Shown here: piece by piece, positions 14,605-21,873 of the stretch | How the letters are laid out: every line of letters starts with the position of its first letter | Position numbering within the stretch: the first letter of the stretch is position 1 | Origin: Flavobacterium psychrophilum | Lineage (GTDB): Bacteria; Bacteroidota; Bacteroidia; Flavobacteriales; Flavobacteriaceae | NCBI GenBank assembly: GCA_945874225.1 | Contig: CAMCFT010000039.1 | Coordinates: 1 to 26,144 of the forward strand | Reading direction: 5' to 3' | DNA: 26,144 nucleotides | Translations under genes and position numbers: made by a program | Notes under the pieces: model-generated | The model's database searches: none | Told to the model about the DNA's origin: nothing | The model's input: the letters and a program-made list of their open reading frames with translations, nothing else

Positions 14605-15018
14605 ATGCAAAACTTACCCAAAAACAAAAAAATAATCCTCTTTGACGGCGTTTGTAATCTATGCGATTCTGCCGTTCAGTTTGTGATTAAACACGACAAA
14701 AAAGATGTCTTCAGATTCGTGGCTTTACAATCGGACTTGGGACAACAAATATTAAAACATATTGGTATTAACCCAATGAACATAGACAGCGTTATTCTGT
14801 ATGAACCGGGAATTGCTTATTATTACAAATCACAAGCAGCATTAGAAATTGCAAAAAACCTTGGTGGAGTTTTGCATTTTGGAACTGTTTTTAGAATTAT
14901 CCCAACCGGAATAAGCAATCAACTCTATGATTATATTGCCAAAAATCGCTACAAATGGTATGGCAAAAAAGAAACCTGTATGGTCCCAACTGAGCAATTG
15001 AAATTGAAATTTTTGTAA
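14605..15018 (+). CDS. DCC-family thiol-disulfide oxidoreductase-like protein (DUF393)
   Basis: A 137-residue protein with the family signature ILFDGVCNLCDSAVQFVIKHD (DxxCxxC, Cys about residues 17 and 20) and the C-terminal YDYIAKNRYKWYGKKETC, both hallmarks of DUF393/DCC proteins. The CxxC suggests a thioredoxin-like redox role; a true substrate is not established for the family. No signal peptide is seen. The ATG at 14605 fits the family start; a longer frame from 14512 would only translate repeat C. A copy of its first codons lies 564 bp upstream (14044-14079). Confidence 0.88.
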   Translation: MQNLPKNKKIILFDGVCNLCDSAVQFVIKHDKKDVFRFVALQSDLGQQILKHIGINPMNIDSVILYEPGIAYYYKSQAALEIAKNLGGVLHFGTVFRIIPTGISNQLYDYIAKNRYKWYGKKETCMVPTEQLKLKFL

Positions 15019-15031
15019 TATTAAGGATATG

Positions 15032-15047
15032 TATGATAATTATCATA
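15032..15047. promoter_or_regulatory. 16-bp perfect palindrome upstream of the small membrane-protein gene
   Basis: TATGATAATTATCATA is fully self-complementary and lies just before the -33 element of the next promoter, a position suited to an operator. It is AT-only except for two bases, so it may be coincidental. Confidence 0.35.
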
Positions 15048-15076
15048 TTTGAATAAGGTCAATATAGTTATATTTG
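15048..15076 (+). promoter_or_regulatory. Bacteroidota-type promoter (TTTG - 17 nt - TATATTTG)
   Basis: TTTG at 15048-15051 and TATATTTG at 15069-15076 give a close match to the TTG/TAnnTTTG pair, 20 nt before the ATG of the 42-residue gene. Confidence 0.6.
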
Positions 15077-15096
15077 ATTCTTAAATAATTTAAATT

Positions 15097-15225
15097 ATGA
15101 AAAATATACTACTATATTCTTGGGGAAACGGTGCATTTATAATGATAGGTGTTTTTAGTCTAGTAATAATTGGTTTAGTTGGAGCCGTCTTGTTAATGAT
15201 GAATTCCGACAAAAAAAAGAAATAA
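15097..15225 (+). CDS. 42-residue single-pass membrane protein
   Basis: ATG at 15097, TAA at 15223-15225. The N-terminus MKNILLYSWGNGAF is followed by one hydrophobic helix (about residues 13-35, IMIGVFSLVIIGLVGAVLLMM) and a basic tail NSDKKKK, predicting an inner-membrane peptide with the C-terminus inside. It is framed by a good promoter and a strong terminator, which is why I call it real despite its size. Function unknown; no link to a named family can be made from the sequence alone. Confidence 0.7.
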   Translation: MKNILLYSWGNGAFIMIGVFSLVIIGLVGAVLLMMNSDKKKK

Positions 15226-15235
15226 GAGTACATAA

Positions 15236-15275
15236 AAAAGAGGATAACTAAATAAATAGTTATCCTCTTTTTATT
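15236..15275. terminator. Strong, probably bidirectional terminator
   Basis: AAAAGAGGATAACT (15236-15249) pairs perfectly with AGTTATCCTCTTTT (15258-15271), followed by TTATTTT. It ends the small-protein gene on the plus strand, and its A/T symmetry would also stop minus-strand transcription coming from the cytochrome genes. Confidence 0.85.
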
Positions 15276-15290
15276 TTAAATAAATTAGAA

Positions 15291-15490
15291 TTAACCTCTA
15301 ATCAATTTTCTGTATTTCAATAATTTAGGAGTCATTTCACCACCCAAACACTTCTTTTTGTTTTCTTCATAATCAGAGAATCTACCTTCGAAATAATACA
15401 CTTCGGAGTTGCCTTAGAAAGCTAGAATGTGCGTACAAATTCTATCTAAGGATCCTCTGTCGTGTGAAATCACAACGGCGCAAGAAAGCG
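15291..15490 (-). pseudogene. Relic of the C-terminal end of an ABC-F ATPase (EttA-like)
   Basis: Read on the minus strand this gives CAVVISHDRGSLDRICTHIL, then AF, an in-frame TAA, GNSEVYYFEGRFSDYEENKK, KKCLGG and finally TPKLLKYRKLIRG before a stop at 15293-15291. This is the conserved end of EttA-type ABC-F proteins (SHDRWFLDRI...THILAFEG...FEG.F.DYEE.K). Only ~65 residues remain: the ABC domains are missing, the WF after SHDR is changed to GS, and the Glu of AFEG is a stop. Homology ends near 15488, where it runs into unrelated AT-rich DNA. A clear gene remnant, probably left by a deletion or rearrangement. Confidence 0.8.
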
Positions 15491-15502
15491 TTTAATGAAA
15501 AA

Positions 15503-16408
15503 TTAATCATCATCTCCTTCTCCATTATTTTCGTTTTTTAATTCTTTATTAATATAATTCTTAACTCCACTTTCATTCATTCTGATGTCGTCCTCATTGC
15601 CACTTCTATGACATTTTACACAATCATCAAAATTTGAGATTCCTTCTTCAATATGCTCCCCTCTAATATTATTTAAAGAATGTTCATGACATCCAAAACA
15701 AGTATAGGTTTTAAAATCATTGTTTGTGTGGCATGTAACGCAAGAAGCATTATGATTTTGGTCTAAGCTAAAAGCTTTATCATGATTGAAAGTTGAAGGC
15801 TTCCATTTATCTAAACTATGACAGGAAATACAATTACTCTTTGTTGAATTACTGTGAAAATTATCTTTTGGGCTTTCGTGACAAGCCAAACAATTATTTC
15901 TAATGGTACCTTTAATTTTATCGTGATTAAACAAAGTTGTTGAAGTCCAACTTGTAGTTGAATGGCAACTTACACAAGAATTTGTAACCTGACTATGCAA
16001 TTTGTTTTTTGGTTGAGAATGACAACTAATACAATTATCCCTATTGGTTTTGTCTAATAAAATATGATCAAATTTCTTTAAAGACAATTTTGGATCCAGA
16101 CCTTTATGATCTGAATGACAGGATATGCAATCCTGATTTTGGAGGTTTTTATGAAATGCAAGTTTGTTACTAATTGAAGTGCTATCTCTATTTTTATTGG
16201 TTTTTATACCAATTTCAGAAACTTTATGGCAGGAAATACAATTCTCATTTGGAGTTCCTGAAAATACTTTATGACAGGCAAAACAATCGTTTTTCAAATC
16301 CGAATGAGCTTGATACAAATTACCAGGCGACAGCATTTTGTGAGGAAAAGCAAAAACAATTCCGATGACGGCAATTGTAATGAAAAAAAATATATATTTA
16401 GTTTTCAT
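15503..16408 (-). CDS. Decaheme c-type cytochrome (cytochrome c3-like)
   Basis: A 301-residue exported protein with an uncleaved or signal-type N-terminal helix (MKTKYIFFFITIAVIGIVFAF). It has ten CxxCH heme-binding motifs spread through the sequence: CFACH, CISCH (x4), CVSCH, CLACH, CVTCH, CFGCH and CVKCH. Extra His residues (FHKN, SDHKG, FDHIL, FNHDK twice, NFHS, GEHIEE) can serve as distal ligands. It would be a periplasmic or membrane-anchored electron carrier matured by the cytochrome c system. The tail is acidic (NNGEGDDD). Its start overlaps the stop of the cytochrome-b-like gene by one base (TGATG), so the two are translationally coupled, and the membrane protein is its likely electron donor or acceptor. 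Confidence 0.9.
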   Translation of the reverse strand: MKTKYIFFFITIAVIGIVFAFPHKMLSPGNLYQAHSDLKNDCFACHKVFSGTPNENCISCHKVSEIGIKTNKNRDSTSISNKLAFHKNLQNQDCISCHSDHKGLDPKLSLKKFDHILLDKTNRDNCISCHSQPKNKLHSQVTNSCVSCHSTTSWTSTTLFNHDKIKGTIRNNCLACHESPKDNFHSNSTKSNCISCHSLDKWKPSTFNHDKAFSLDQNHNASCVTCHTNNDFKTYTCFGCHEHSLNNIRGEHIEEGISNFDDCVKCHRSGNEDDIRMNESGVKNYINKELKNENNGEGDDD

Positions 16409-16977
16409 CAGCTAAAAAGTATTACAGAAATTATATGTATTAATGAAAATAAACCCAATAAATAGGTAATTGGCATATGAATTATTCTCCATTTTTTCAT
16501 TGCATCCATTGTGATTGTATCCCAAAACACCGCTTTTGAGATTTCTTCGTCGGATTGACCAGAATTTTTCAACAACAATTTTCTTGCTTTAATAGTTTGA
16601 TTGGCTTGTTGAACGATATATTTCCCTACCAATCCGCTGGCGACATTAACTATCAAAATAAAAATTGCCAACCACGGTAAAATAGCATGAATGTGAATTC
16701 CAGCATGAACTAAAATCATTATTGAACCCGCTAATGCAAGGTATTCGTGATAATCTAATAAAACTTTTGGAACCCCAAAATTTATTAATTTCCGTTTCTT
16801 TAAAGAATATACAAACGAAATTAAAATGGTAAACGTTCCCAAATAACCTAAATACCTTCCGATGAAAACTATATTGAAAAAATGCAAAATCAAATCCAAA
16901 AAAATGGTACTAAAAATCATTGTCGAGAACCAAATAATGAACGGAAATACATCTTTTAAAAATATACTATTTTTCAT
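16408..16977 (-). CDS. Cytochrome-b-like multi-pass membrane protein
   Basis: A 189-residue protein with about five membrane helices. Two His pairs, each 14 residues apart on predicted helices, H77/H91 (LDYHEYLALAGSIMILVHAGIHIH) and H167/H181 (WRIIHMPITYLLGLFSLIHI), have the spacing of ligands in di-heme transmembrane cytochromes b. A charged cytoplasmic loop (KARKLLLKNSGQSDEEISK) lies between. I read it as a membrane quinol or ferric-reductase-type electron conduit to the decaheme protein it is coupled to. The exact family is not certain. The ATG at 16977 is chosen over a TTG 24 nt upstream. A terminator-like hairpin precedes it, so it may have its own promoter or depend on read-through. Confidence 0.75.
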   Translation of the reverse strand: MKNSIFLKDVFPFIIWFSTMIFSTIFLDLILHFFNIVFIGRYLGYLGTFTILISFVYSLKKRKLINFGVPKVLLDYHEYLALAGSIMILVHAGIHIHAILPWLAIFILIVNVASGLVGKYIVQQANQTIKARKLLLKNSGQSDEEISKAVFWDTITMDAMKKWRIIHMPITYLLGLFSLIHIISVILFS

Positions 16978-16989
16978 TTTTAAAGTTTT

Positions 16990-17044
16990 AAAAAAAACCA
17001 AAATAGATATTAGAAAATATTGAAATTTTTACTATCTATTTTGG
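16990..17044 (-). terminator. Terminator or attenuator between the DUF2231-like and cytochrome-b genes
   Basis: On the minus strand CCAAAATAGATA (17044-17033) pairs perfectly with TATCTATTTTGG (17009-16998), followed at once by eight T residues counting the stem end. It falls within the 105-nt gap between the two genes. Confidence 0.65.
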
Positions 17045-17082
17045 GTTCTATAAATTAAATTTTATGATAATCGTTGAAGAAA

Positions 17083-17595
17083 TTAATCTTTATCTTCGCT
17101 TTCTCCTTGTTCTCCAGCAGCTGCATTTTGCTCTGTTCCTGCAGCTTGAACAGCATTAGGTCTTATTTCTGTGTGACGAACTTCTCCACCTGTAGTTCCT
17201 GTTTGTTGAGCAAAAAATACTCCAACAACAGCCACAACTAATGCAACATAAGAAAGCAACGTTGCTTTAGCATTTTTTAAATAAGATAAAATCAACCCTC
17301 CAAGAGAAATTGCTCCCAAAACATACAAAACAATTGCTAGTTTCTCGGCCATTTCTTCATGTTCATGGATAATTTGTTTCCCAACAGAAGGCATATCTTC
17401 TACCATTTCTTCAGCTCCTTCACCTGTTCCCATACTGAAAGCCGCAAAAATAGCAGCCACAATAAATAAAACATAAGCGGTATTTTTTACCGAATTATTT
17501 TTTAAAATTATTCCAGTAATTAAAATTCCTAATCCAAGAATTGTCCCAATAATTGGAAAATGGTTTACTACCATATGTAAATGTGCTTCGTTCAT
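17083..17595 (-). CDS. DUF2231-like four-helix membrane protein
   Basis: A 170-residue protein that begins MNEAHLHMVVNHFPIIGT, the His-rich start of DUF2231-type proteins, with four predicted membrane helices (about residues 9-31, 38-57, 85-105, 112-130). A periplasmic or cytoplasmic loop carries HEHEEMAEK, and the tail is long, hydrophilic and acidic (GTEQNAAAGEQGESEDKD). His5, His7 and His12 and the HEH pair could bind heme or metal, which fits the neighbouring cytochromes. The biochemical role of the family is not settled. It lies upstream of the cytochrome-b/decaheme pair on the same strand. Confidence 0.75.
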   Translation of the reverse strand: MNEAHLHMVVNHFPIIGTILGLGILITGIILKNNSVKNTAYVLFIVAAIFAAFSMGTGEGAEEMVEDMPSVGKQIIHEHEEMAEKLAIVLYVLGAISLGGLILSYLKNAKATLLSYVALVVAVVGVFFAQQTGTTGGEVRHTEIRPNAVQAAGTEQNAAAGEQGESEDKD

Positions 17596-17678
17596 AGTTT
17601 TTGTTTTAAAATGTTTATTATTGATTATTTAAATTTATAGTGTCAAATGCTATTTAATTCACAGAATTTCTTATATAG

Positions 17679-18479
17679 TTATTTCATTTTTTGCAGAGAA
17701 ACTTTATGCTGATGTATTGGTTTTAATGCTATTTCGGTTCCCGCTTCTCCATTAGTTGAATAATCAAAAGGATTGTCAAGGTCTTTTATTAAAAAAACCA
17801 TATAATAGATTAAAAATGTTACAATCACAGTAAAAAATAGAGAAACATAAAAGGGTTCAATTTTGATTATGATTAGTCCAATTGAAATCAAACCACCCAT
17901 TATTTCTACAATTGCATAAGCTGTACTTACAAAATCAGTTTCTCTAATAGTATCAATTCGCATTATCATTTTCCTAATTGCATTTTGCTCATTTTTCATT
18001 TTGATAATATAAATGGTTTGAATGCCTTCGTTATCAAATTTTGCGAAATAAGTATTCATACTGCTGATTTTCTCAAGAATTGAACTGGTACTTTCTATTT
18101 TATAAAACCAATCTAACATAGAATTCACAAAGTTCTTTTGGAACTCAATAAAATCAAGAGCTGTTTCTGATTCTTTACTTTTATAAACAGTTAAAGTATC
18201 GTCTAATAATGTTTTTAAAGAAGCTGTTATTTCTGTTGGAATTTTTTCACTTTCTTTATAATCTGAAAGCACTCCACTGCTTAAAAATCCAATCAAAAAA
18301 ATCGTTCCCGCTACTAAACTTGTAAACAAGGCATTCAACTCCATAACTTCAAATGAATAAACATGAGCAACGAACTTCAATCCTGCAATTAATAGAACTA
18401 AAGGAAAGATTTTAATAGCAATAGACCATTTTTGCCACTGCTTTTTTCTTTTAAATTCAGAGAAATTATTTGTTTTCAT
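17679..18479 (-). CDS. Unassigned four-helix membrane protein, bestrophin-like (DUF4239) in outline
   Basis: A 266-residue protein. Helices near residues 20-38 and 48-66 are followed by a ~110-residue soluble helical part (SDYKESEKIPTEITASLKTLLDDTLTVYKS...), then two helices near 185-205 and 208-228 and a short tail after DLDNPFDYSTNG. The 2+2 layout with a long middle domain and a 'NPF' after the last helix resembles DUF4239/bestrophin-like membrane proteins, but I cannot confirm membership. The ATG at 18479 is used; a longer frame from 18506 would overlap the VIT-like gene. The gap to that gene is 7 nt, so they are co-transcribed, suggesting an ion-related role. Confidence 0.65.
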   Translation of the reverse strand: MKTNNFSEFKRKKQWQKWSIAIKIFPLVLLIAGLKFVAHVYSFEVMELNALFTSLVAGTIFLIGFLSSGVLSDYKESEKIPTEITASLKTLLDDTLTVYKSKESETALDFIEFQKNFVNSMLDWFYKIESTSSILEKISSMNTYFAKFDNEGIQTIYIIKMKNEQNAIRKMIMRIDTIRETDFVSTAYAIVEIMGGLISIGLIIIKIEPFYVSLFFTVIVTFLIYYMVFLIKDLDNPFDYSTNGEAGTEIALKPIHQHKVSLQKMK

Positions 18480-18486
18480 AATAAGT

Positions 18487-19605
18487 TTAACCTGCCAAAG
18501 AAACACCTATTAATGTTCCTATTCCATAGGTCACTGCTGCTGCGGCTAACCCAAAAGCAACTTGTCTCATTCCGGAAAACATAATGCTTTTTCCTGTCAA
18601 TAAAGTTATGGCTGCTCCAATACCAAAAAGACCAACAACACTACTTGCAATACTCAATAAAATGGCATTTTGTCCATCTAAAATCATAAAAGGATATAAC
18701 GGAATAATAGCTCCAATGGCAAAAAGTATAAAAGATGCAATTGCAGCTTCCCATGCAGAACCACCCAATTCTTCCTTGTCAATTCCTAATTCTTCGGTAA
18801 TGATGGCATCTATTGCTGTTTCAGGGCTTTCAAATGCTTTATCGGCAAGTTTTTGGGCTTCTTCTGCATTCATTCCTTTGGCTTGATAGAGTAAAACCAA
18901 TTCTTTTTTTTCTTCTTCAGGTGAAGCTTCTAATTCTTCCGTTTCTAAATCAATTTGGCGTTGATTTAATTCTCTTGAACTTTGTACCGAAAGCCATTCG
19001 CCCAATGCCATTGAAATAGCACCAGCCATAAGACCCGCAATTCCGGTCAATAAAATAGTGTTATTAGAAACTGCCGCTCCGGCAACTCCCATCACTAAGC
19101 TCATATTAGAAACTAATCCGTCATTTGAACCCAAAACGGCTGCACGCAACGCATTTCCTCCAACGGATTTGTGACGGCTTTCAAATTTTGACAATAATCC
19201 TCCTGAAACATTCAGAGCAGCATTATTGTTTACGGCTTCAATAATATTAAGGTGATTGTGTTCGAAACCATTGGGCTTCTCCCCTTTTTCGATTTTATTT
19301 TTAATAGCATTTACCGCAAATTGCTTTTCAATATTTGACAAACTACTAATGATGGAATTGTATCCAAAAAGTTTTCCGAGTTTTAATTGAAATTTAGCTC
19401 TTGAAGAAGGTGGAGGCAATTTGTGATTAGGTTCAAATTCCCTGACTTTATCAAGCATATGTTTAGCGTGGCCTTTTTCGATTTGGGCTAAACTTCGCAA
19501 AACACGGCTTAGATTTTCATCAGATTGTATGGCTGCAATACTATCATACAAAAATGCAGTATCAACTTCGGTTTGTAGTTGTCCTTTTAATTTGCTTAAA
19601 TCCAT
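18487..19605 (-). CDS. Ferritin-like/VIT1-CCC1 fusion, predicted iron or manganese transporter
   Basis: A 372-residue protein. Residues ~1-135 form a rubrerythrin/ferritin-like helical domain with metal-ligand candidates E13 (QTEVDTAFLYD) and E43-xx-H46 (AQIEKGHAKHM). Residues ~150-372 form the VIT1/CCC1 domain: LRAAVLGSNDGLVSNMSLVMGVAGA, MAGAISMALGEWLSVQSSRE, a cytosolic acidic helical hairpin (EEEKKELVLLYQAKGMNAEEA) and the final helices ending GIGTLIGVSLAG. Known members (plant VIT1, yeast Ccc1, bacterial MbfA) move Fe2+ or Mn2+ out of the cytosol; the ferritin-like part would bind iron before export. The ATG at 19605 fits the family (MDLSKLKGQLQTEVDTA). A -7 box lies just upstream. Confidence 0.9.
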   Translation of the reverse strand: MDLSKLKGQLQTEVDTAFLYDSIAAIQSDENLSRVLRSLAQIEKGHAKHMLDKVREFEPNHKLPPPSSRAKFQLKLGKLFGYNSIISSLSNIEKQFAVNAIKNKIEKGEKPNGFEHNHLNIIEAVNNNAALNVSGGLLSKFESRHKSVGGNALRAAVLGSNDGLVSNMSLVMGVAGAAVSNNTILLTGIAGLMAGAISMALGEWLSVQSSRELNQRQIDLETEELEASPEEEKKELVLLYQAKGMNAEEAQKLADKAFESPETAIDAIITEELGIDKEELGGSAWEAAIASFILFAIGAIIPLYPFMILDGQNAILLSIASSVVGLFGIGAAITLLTGKSIMFSGMRQVAFGLAAAAVTYGIGTLIGVSLAG

Positions 19606-19620
19606 AAAATTAATTTTTAA

Positions 19621-19628
19621 CAAAGTTA
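19621..19628 (-). promoter_or_regulatory. -7 box candidate for the VIT-like gene
   Basis: On the minus strand this reads TAACTTTG (TAnnTTTG), which would give a very short leader of about 10 nt. No -33 TTG was seen at the right distance. Confidence 0.35.
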
Positions 19629-19668
19629 AGACTTAATTTCTTTTTGGGACTTAAAAGTTACTTAAGAG

Positions 19669-21051
19669 TTACTTACTGAAAATTAAATTTACTGTAGTTC
19701 CAATGTTTTCCTGACTCGTAATCTTAGTTTCGATAGAAAGTATCTCACATAGTTTTTTTACAATCGATAGACCAAGTCCAGTTCCTTTAATTTCAGAATA
19801 TTTAATAGATTTTGAACGGTAAAACTGGTCAAATATTTTTTTTAAATCTTCGGATGAAATACCAATTCCAAAATCAGAAATGGAACATTCTATTACGCCA
19901 TTATTTTCAGAAATTGAAATTGAAATTTGACCTTTTTCATTCGAATATTTCAATGCATTCGAAATCACATTATTGATGATTATTGACAATAAATAACTGT
20001 CACTTTTTACATAAAAATCTTTGGTTAAATTATTCGTAATTTGAATATTTTTTGATTTTATGATGCTGGAGTATTGTGAAATTGTATCTAAAATTATTGC
20101 ATTCAAGTAAGTCTTTTCAATTTTTATACTTTGTTTCTGATTTTCGAATCGGGCTAACAAAAGTAATTGATCGACCAAATGATTGAGTCTATTGACTTCG
20201 TTCACACAAAAATTTATTTTCTCGTGATATTCCTCCTGATTTCTTGGCTTTCTAATTAAAACTTCCAGCGTTCCCTTAATTATTGTTAAAGGAGTTCTCA
20301 ATTCGTGAGAAGCATAAGAGGTGAATTGTTTTTCGCGCTCAATCGTGTTTTCAACTCGGTCTAATAAATTATTGATGGTTTGTGAAAGCGTGTATAATTC
20401 GTCTTGATTTTGAGGTAATGGAATTCTAGATTTGAGGTTGTCTTTAGTAATAATATTCGACGTTTCAATAATAGAACTAATAGGTTTTATACTTCTTCCG
20501 GCAATTAATCTTGCAATAACAAAAAGGAGAAAAAGGATTAAAGGATATGAAATAATTAATATTTCTGATAAATTATTAAGCACCATTTTTGAGTCTTCTA
20601 AAGACATTGCAACCAATAAATATCCTTTTTTAACTGAATTTTGAAATATTGGAACCTGAATTTGGCGAATAGATTTATTGACTAATTTAGTATCATAAAA
20701 ATCATAATCAGCCACTTTAGGATTAAAAATTAGTCTGTGAATCTTTAGATTTGGTGATTTTTCGGCAAGCTTTCCACTCTTATCATAGAATTGTACAAAA
20801 ACAGGATTTACAGCAACCGCATTATGTTCTCGTTCACGCCATTCCTCATTGTGAATTAAGCCAATATGGTTTTCAGTAATTTCAATCTCAGTTAAATGTT
20901 TATTAACTTCACTTTTAATATCATCGTTTATATGACTGTAAACACTAAATTTAACAATCAAATAAATACCACAAAACACCACAAAAATCAATAAACCTGT
21001 GCTGATGATATAATTGAAAGCAATTCTATTTCTAAAAGATAGTTTATTCAT
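19669..21051 (-). CDS. Membrane sensor histidine kinase (CusS/HAMP type)
   Basis: A 460-residue kinase: TM1 (~11-34), a periplasmic sensor of ~125 residues, TM2 (~163-184), HAMP (RSIKPISSIIETSNII...), HisKA with phospho-acceptor His249 (SYASHELRTPLT), and HATPase_c with NALKYS, DFGIGIS and GTGLGLSIVKKL. It starts 3 nt after the regulator's stop. The layout matches kinases that pair with OmpR-type regulators for metal or envelope stress (CusS-like). The signal is not shown by the sequence. It lies between the flavin-transferase module and the VIT-like gene, so it may control either. Confidence 0.92.
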   Translation of the reverse strand: MNKLSFRNRIAFNYIISTGLLIFVVFCGIYLIVKFSVYSHINDDIKSEVNKHLTEIEITENHIGLIHNEEWREREHNAVAVNPVFVQFYDKSGKLAEKSPNLKIHRLIFNPKVADYDFYDTKLVNKSIRQIQVPIFQNSVKKGYLLVAMSLEDSKMVLNNLSEILIISYPLILFLLFVIARLIAGRSIKPISSIIETSNIITKDNLKSRIPLPQNQDELYTLSQTINNLLDRVENTIEREKQFTSYASHELRTPLTIIKGTLEVLIRKPRNQEEYHEKINFCVNEVNRLNHLVDQLLLLARFENQKQSIKIEKTYLNAIILDTISQYSSIIKSKNIQITNNLTKDFYVKSDSYLLSIIINNVISNALKYSNEKGQISISISENNGVIECSISDFGIGISSEDLKKIFDQFYRSKSIKYSEIKGTGLGLSIVKKLCEILSIETKITSQENIGTTVNLIFSK

Positions 21052-21054
21052 TAT

Positions 21055-21717
21055 CTAATCATTAGCTATATAACCTACTCCCCGAATGGTTTTTATATAA
21101 TCTTCTTCAATCTTTAAATTAAGTTTTTTTCGAATACCATTGATAAAAACATCAATAACACCAGTGTCATAGTCAAAATAGATATTCCAAACATCCTCAA
21201 TGATTTGGCTTCGGGTACATACTTTACCTTTATTTCTAACCAAATAACAAAGTAATTCAAACTCACGTTGGGTTAAACTCACTTCATTTCCACTTACAGT
21301 GACAAGGTATTTTGCAAGATTAATTTCAATAGTTCCAAGTGTGAGAATCTCTAATTCATTTTGGTTTCTAAAATGAATTTTTATACGTTCTAGTAATTCA
21401 TCAAAACTAAATGGTTTCTTGATATAATCATTGGCACCAGCCTTTAAACCTTCAATAGTGTCCTGAACGGTGTCTTTGGCCGTTAGGAAAATAATTGGTG
21501 TAATTTTATTTTTTTCTCTTATCGATTTGCAAACATCAAGGCCGTTCATTTTTGGCATTAACCAATCCAAAAGAATCAAATCAAAATTTTCATTTTGGGC
21601 TAATTCTAAACCCGTTAAGCCATCAGAAGCTGTGGAAATTTCATAGCCTTCTTCCTCCAAACCTTGCTGGAGAAATTGAACAATTCCTGTTTCGTCTTCT
21701 ACTATTAATATTTTCAT
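21055..21717 (-). CDS. OmpR/CusR-type response regulator
   Basis: A 220-residue regulator: receiver domain with acidic pocket E7/D8, phospho-acceptor Asp51 (DLILLDWLMPKMNG), Thr in FLTAKD and Lys in YIKKPF, then a winged-helix DNA-binding domain (SLTQREFELLCYLVRNKGKV...VIDVFINGIRKKLN...IKTIRGVGYI). Partner of the kinase that follows immediately. It starts 156 nt after the DUF3570 gene, so it may have its own promoter, though no TAnnTTTG box was found in that gap. Confidence 0.93.
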   Translation of the reverse strand: MKILIVEDETGIVQFLQQGLEEEGYEISTASDGLTGLELAQNENFDLILLDWLMPKMNGLDVCKSIREKNKITPIIFLTAKDTVQDTIEGLKAGANDYIKKPFSFDELLERIKIHFRNQNELEILTLGTIEINLAKYLVTVSGNEVSLTQREFELLCYLVRNKGKVCTRSQIIEDVWNIYFDYDTGVIDVFINGIRKKLNLKIEEDYIKTIRGVGYIAND

Positions 21718-21873
21718 CTAAAAAAATTATGGTATAAAAGTACAACTATGAATTCAGGTTTGGATTCATTTTTCTAGTATTAATTGAATATTAAGAATCC
21801 TATTAAACTATTTTAGAAAAGAATATTGTTATATTTTATTATCTTTTTATGTAAAAATAAATACTATTCCACT

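Noticed and set aside
18584..19019. Plus-strand ORFs opposite the VIT-like gene
   Set aside because: They are antisense shadows of a clearly recognised gene.
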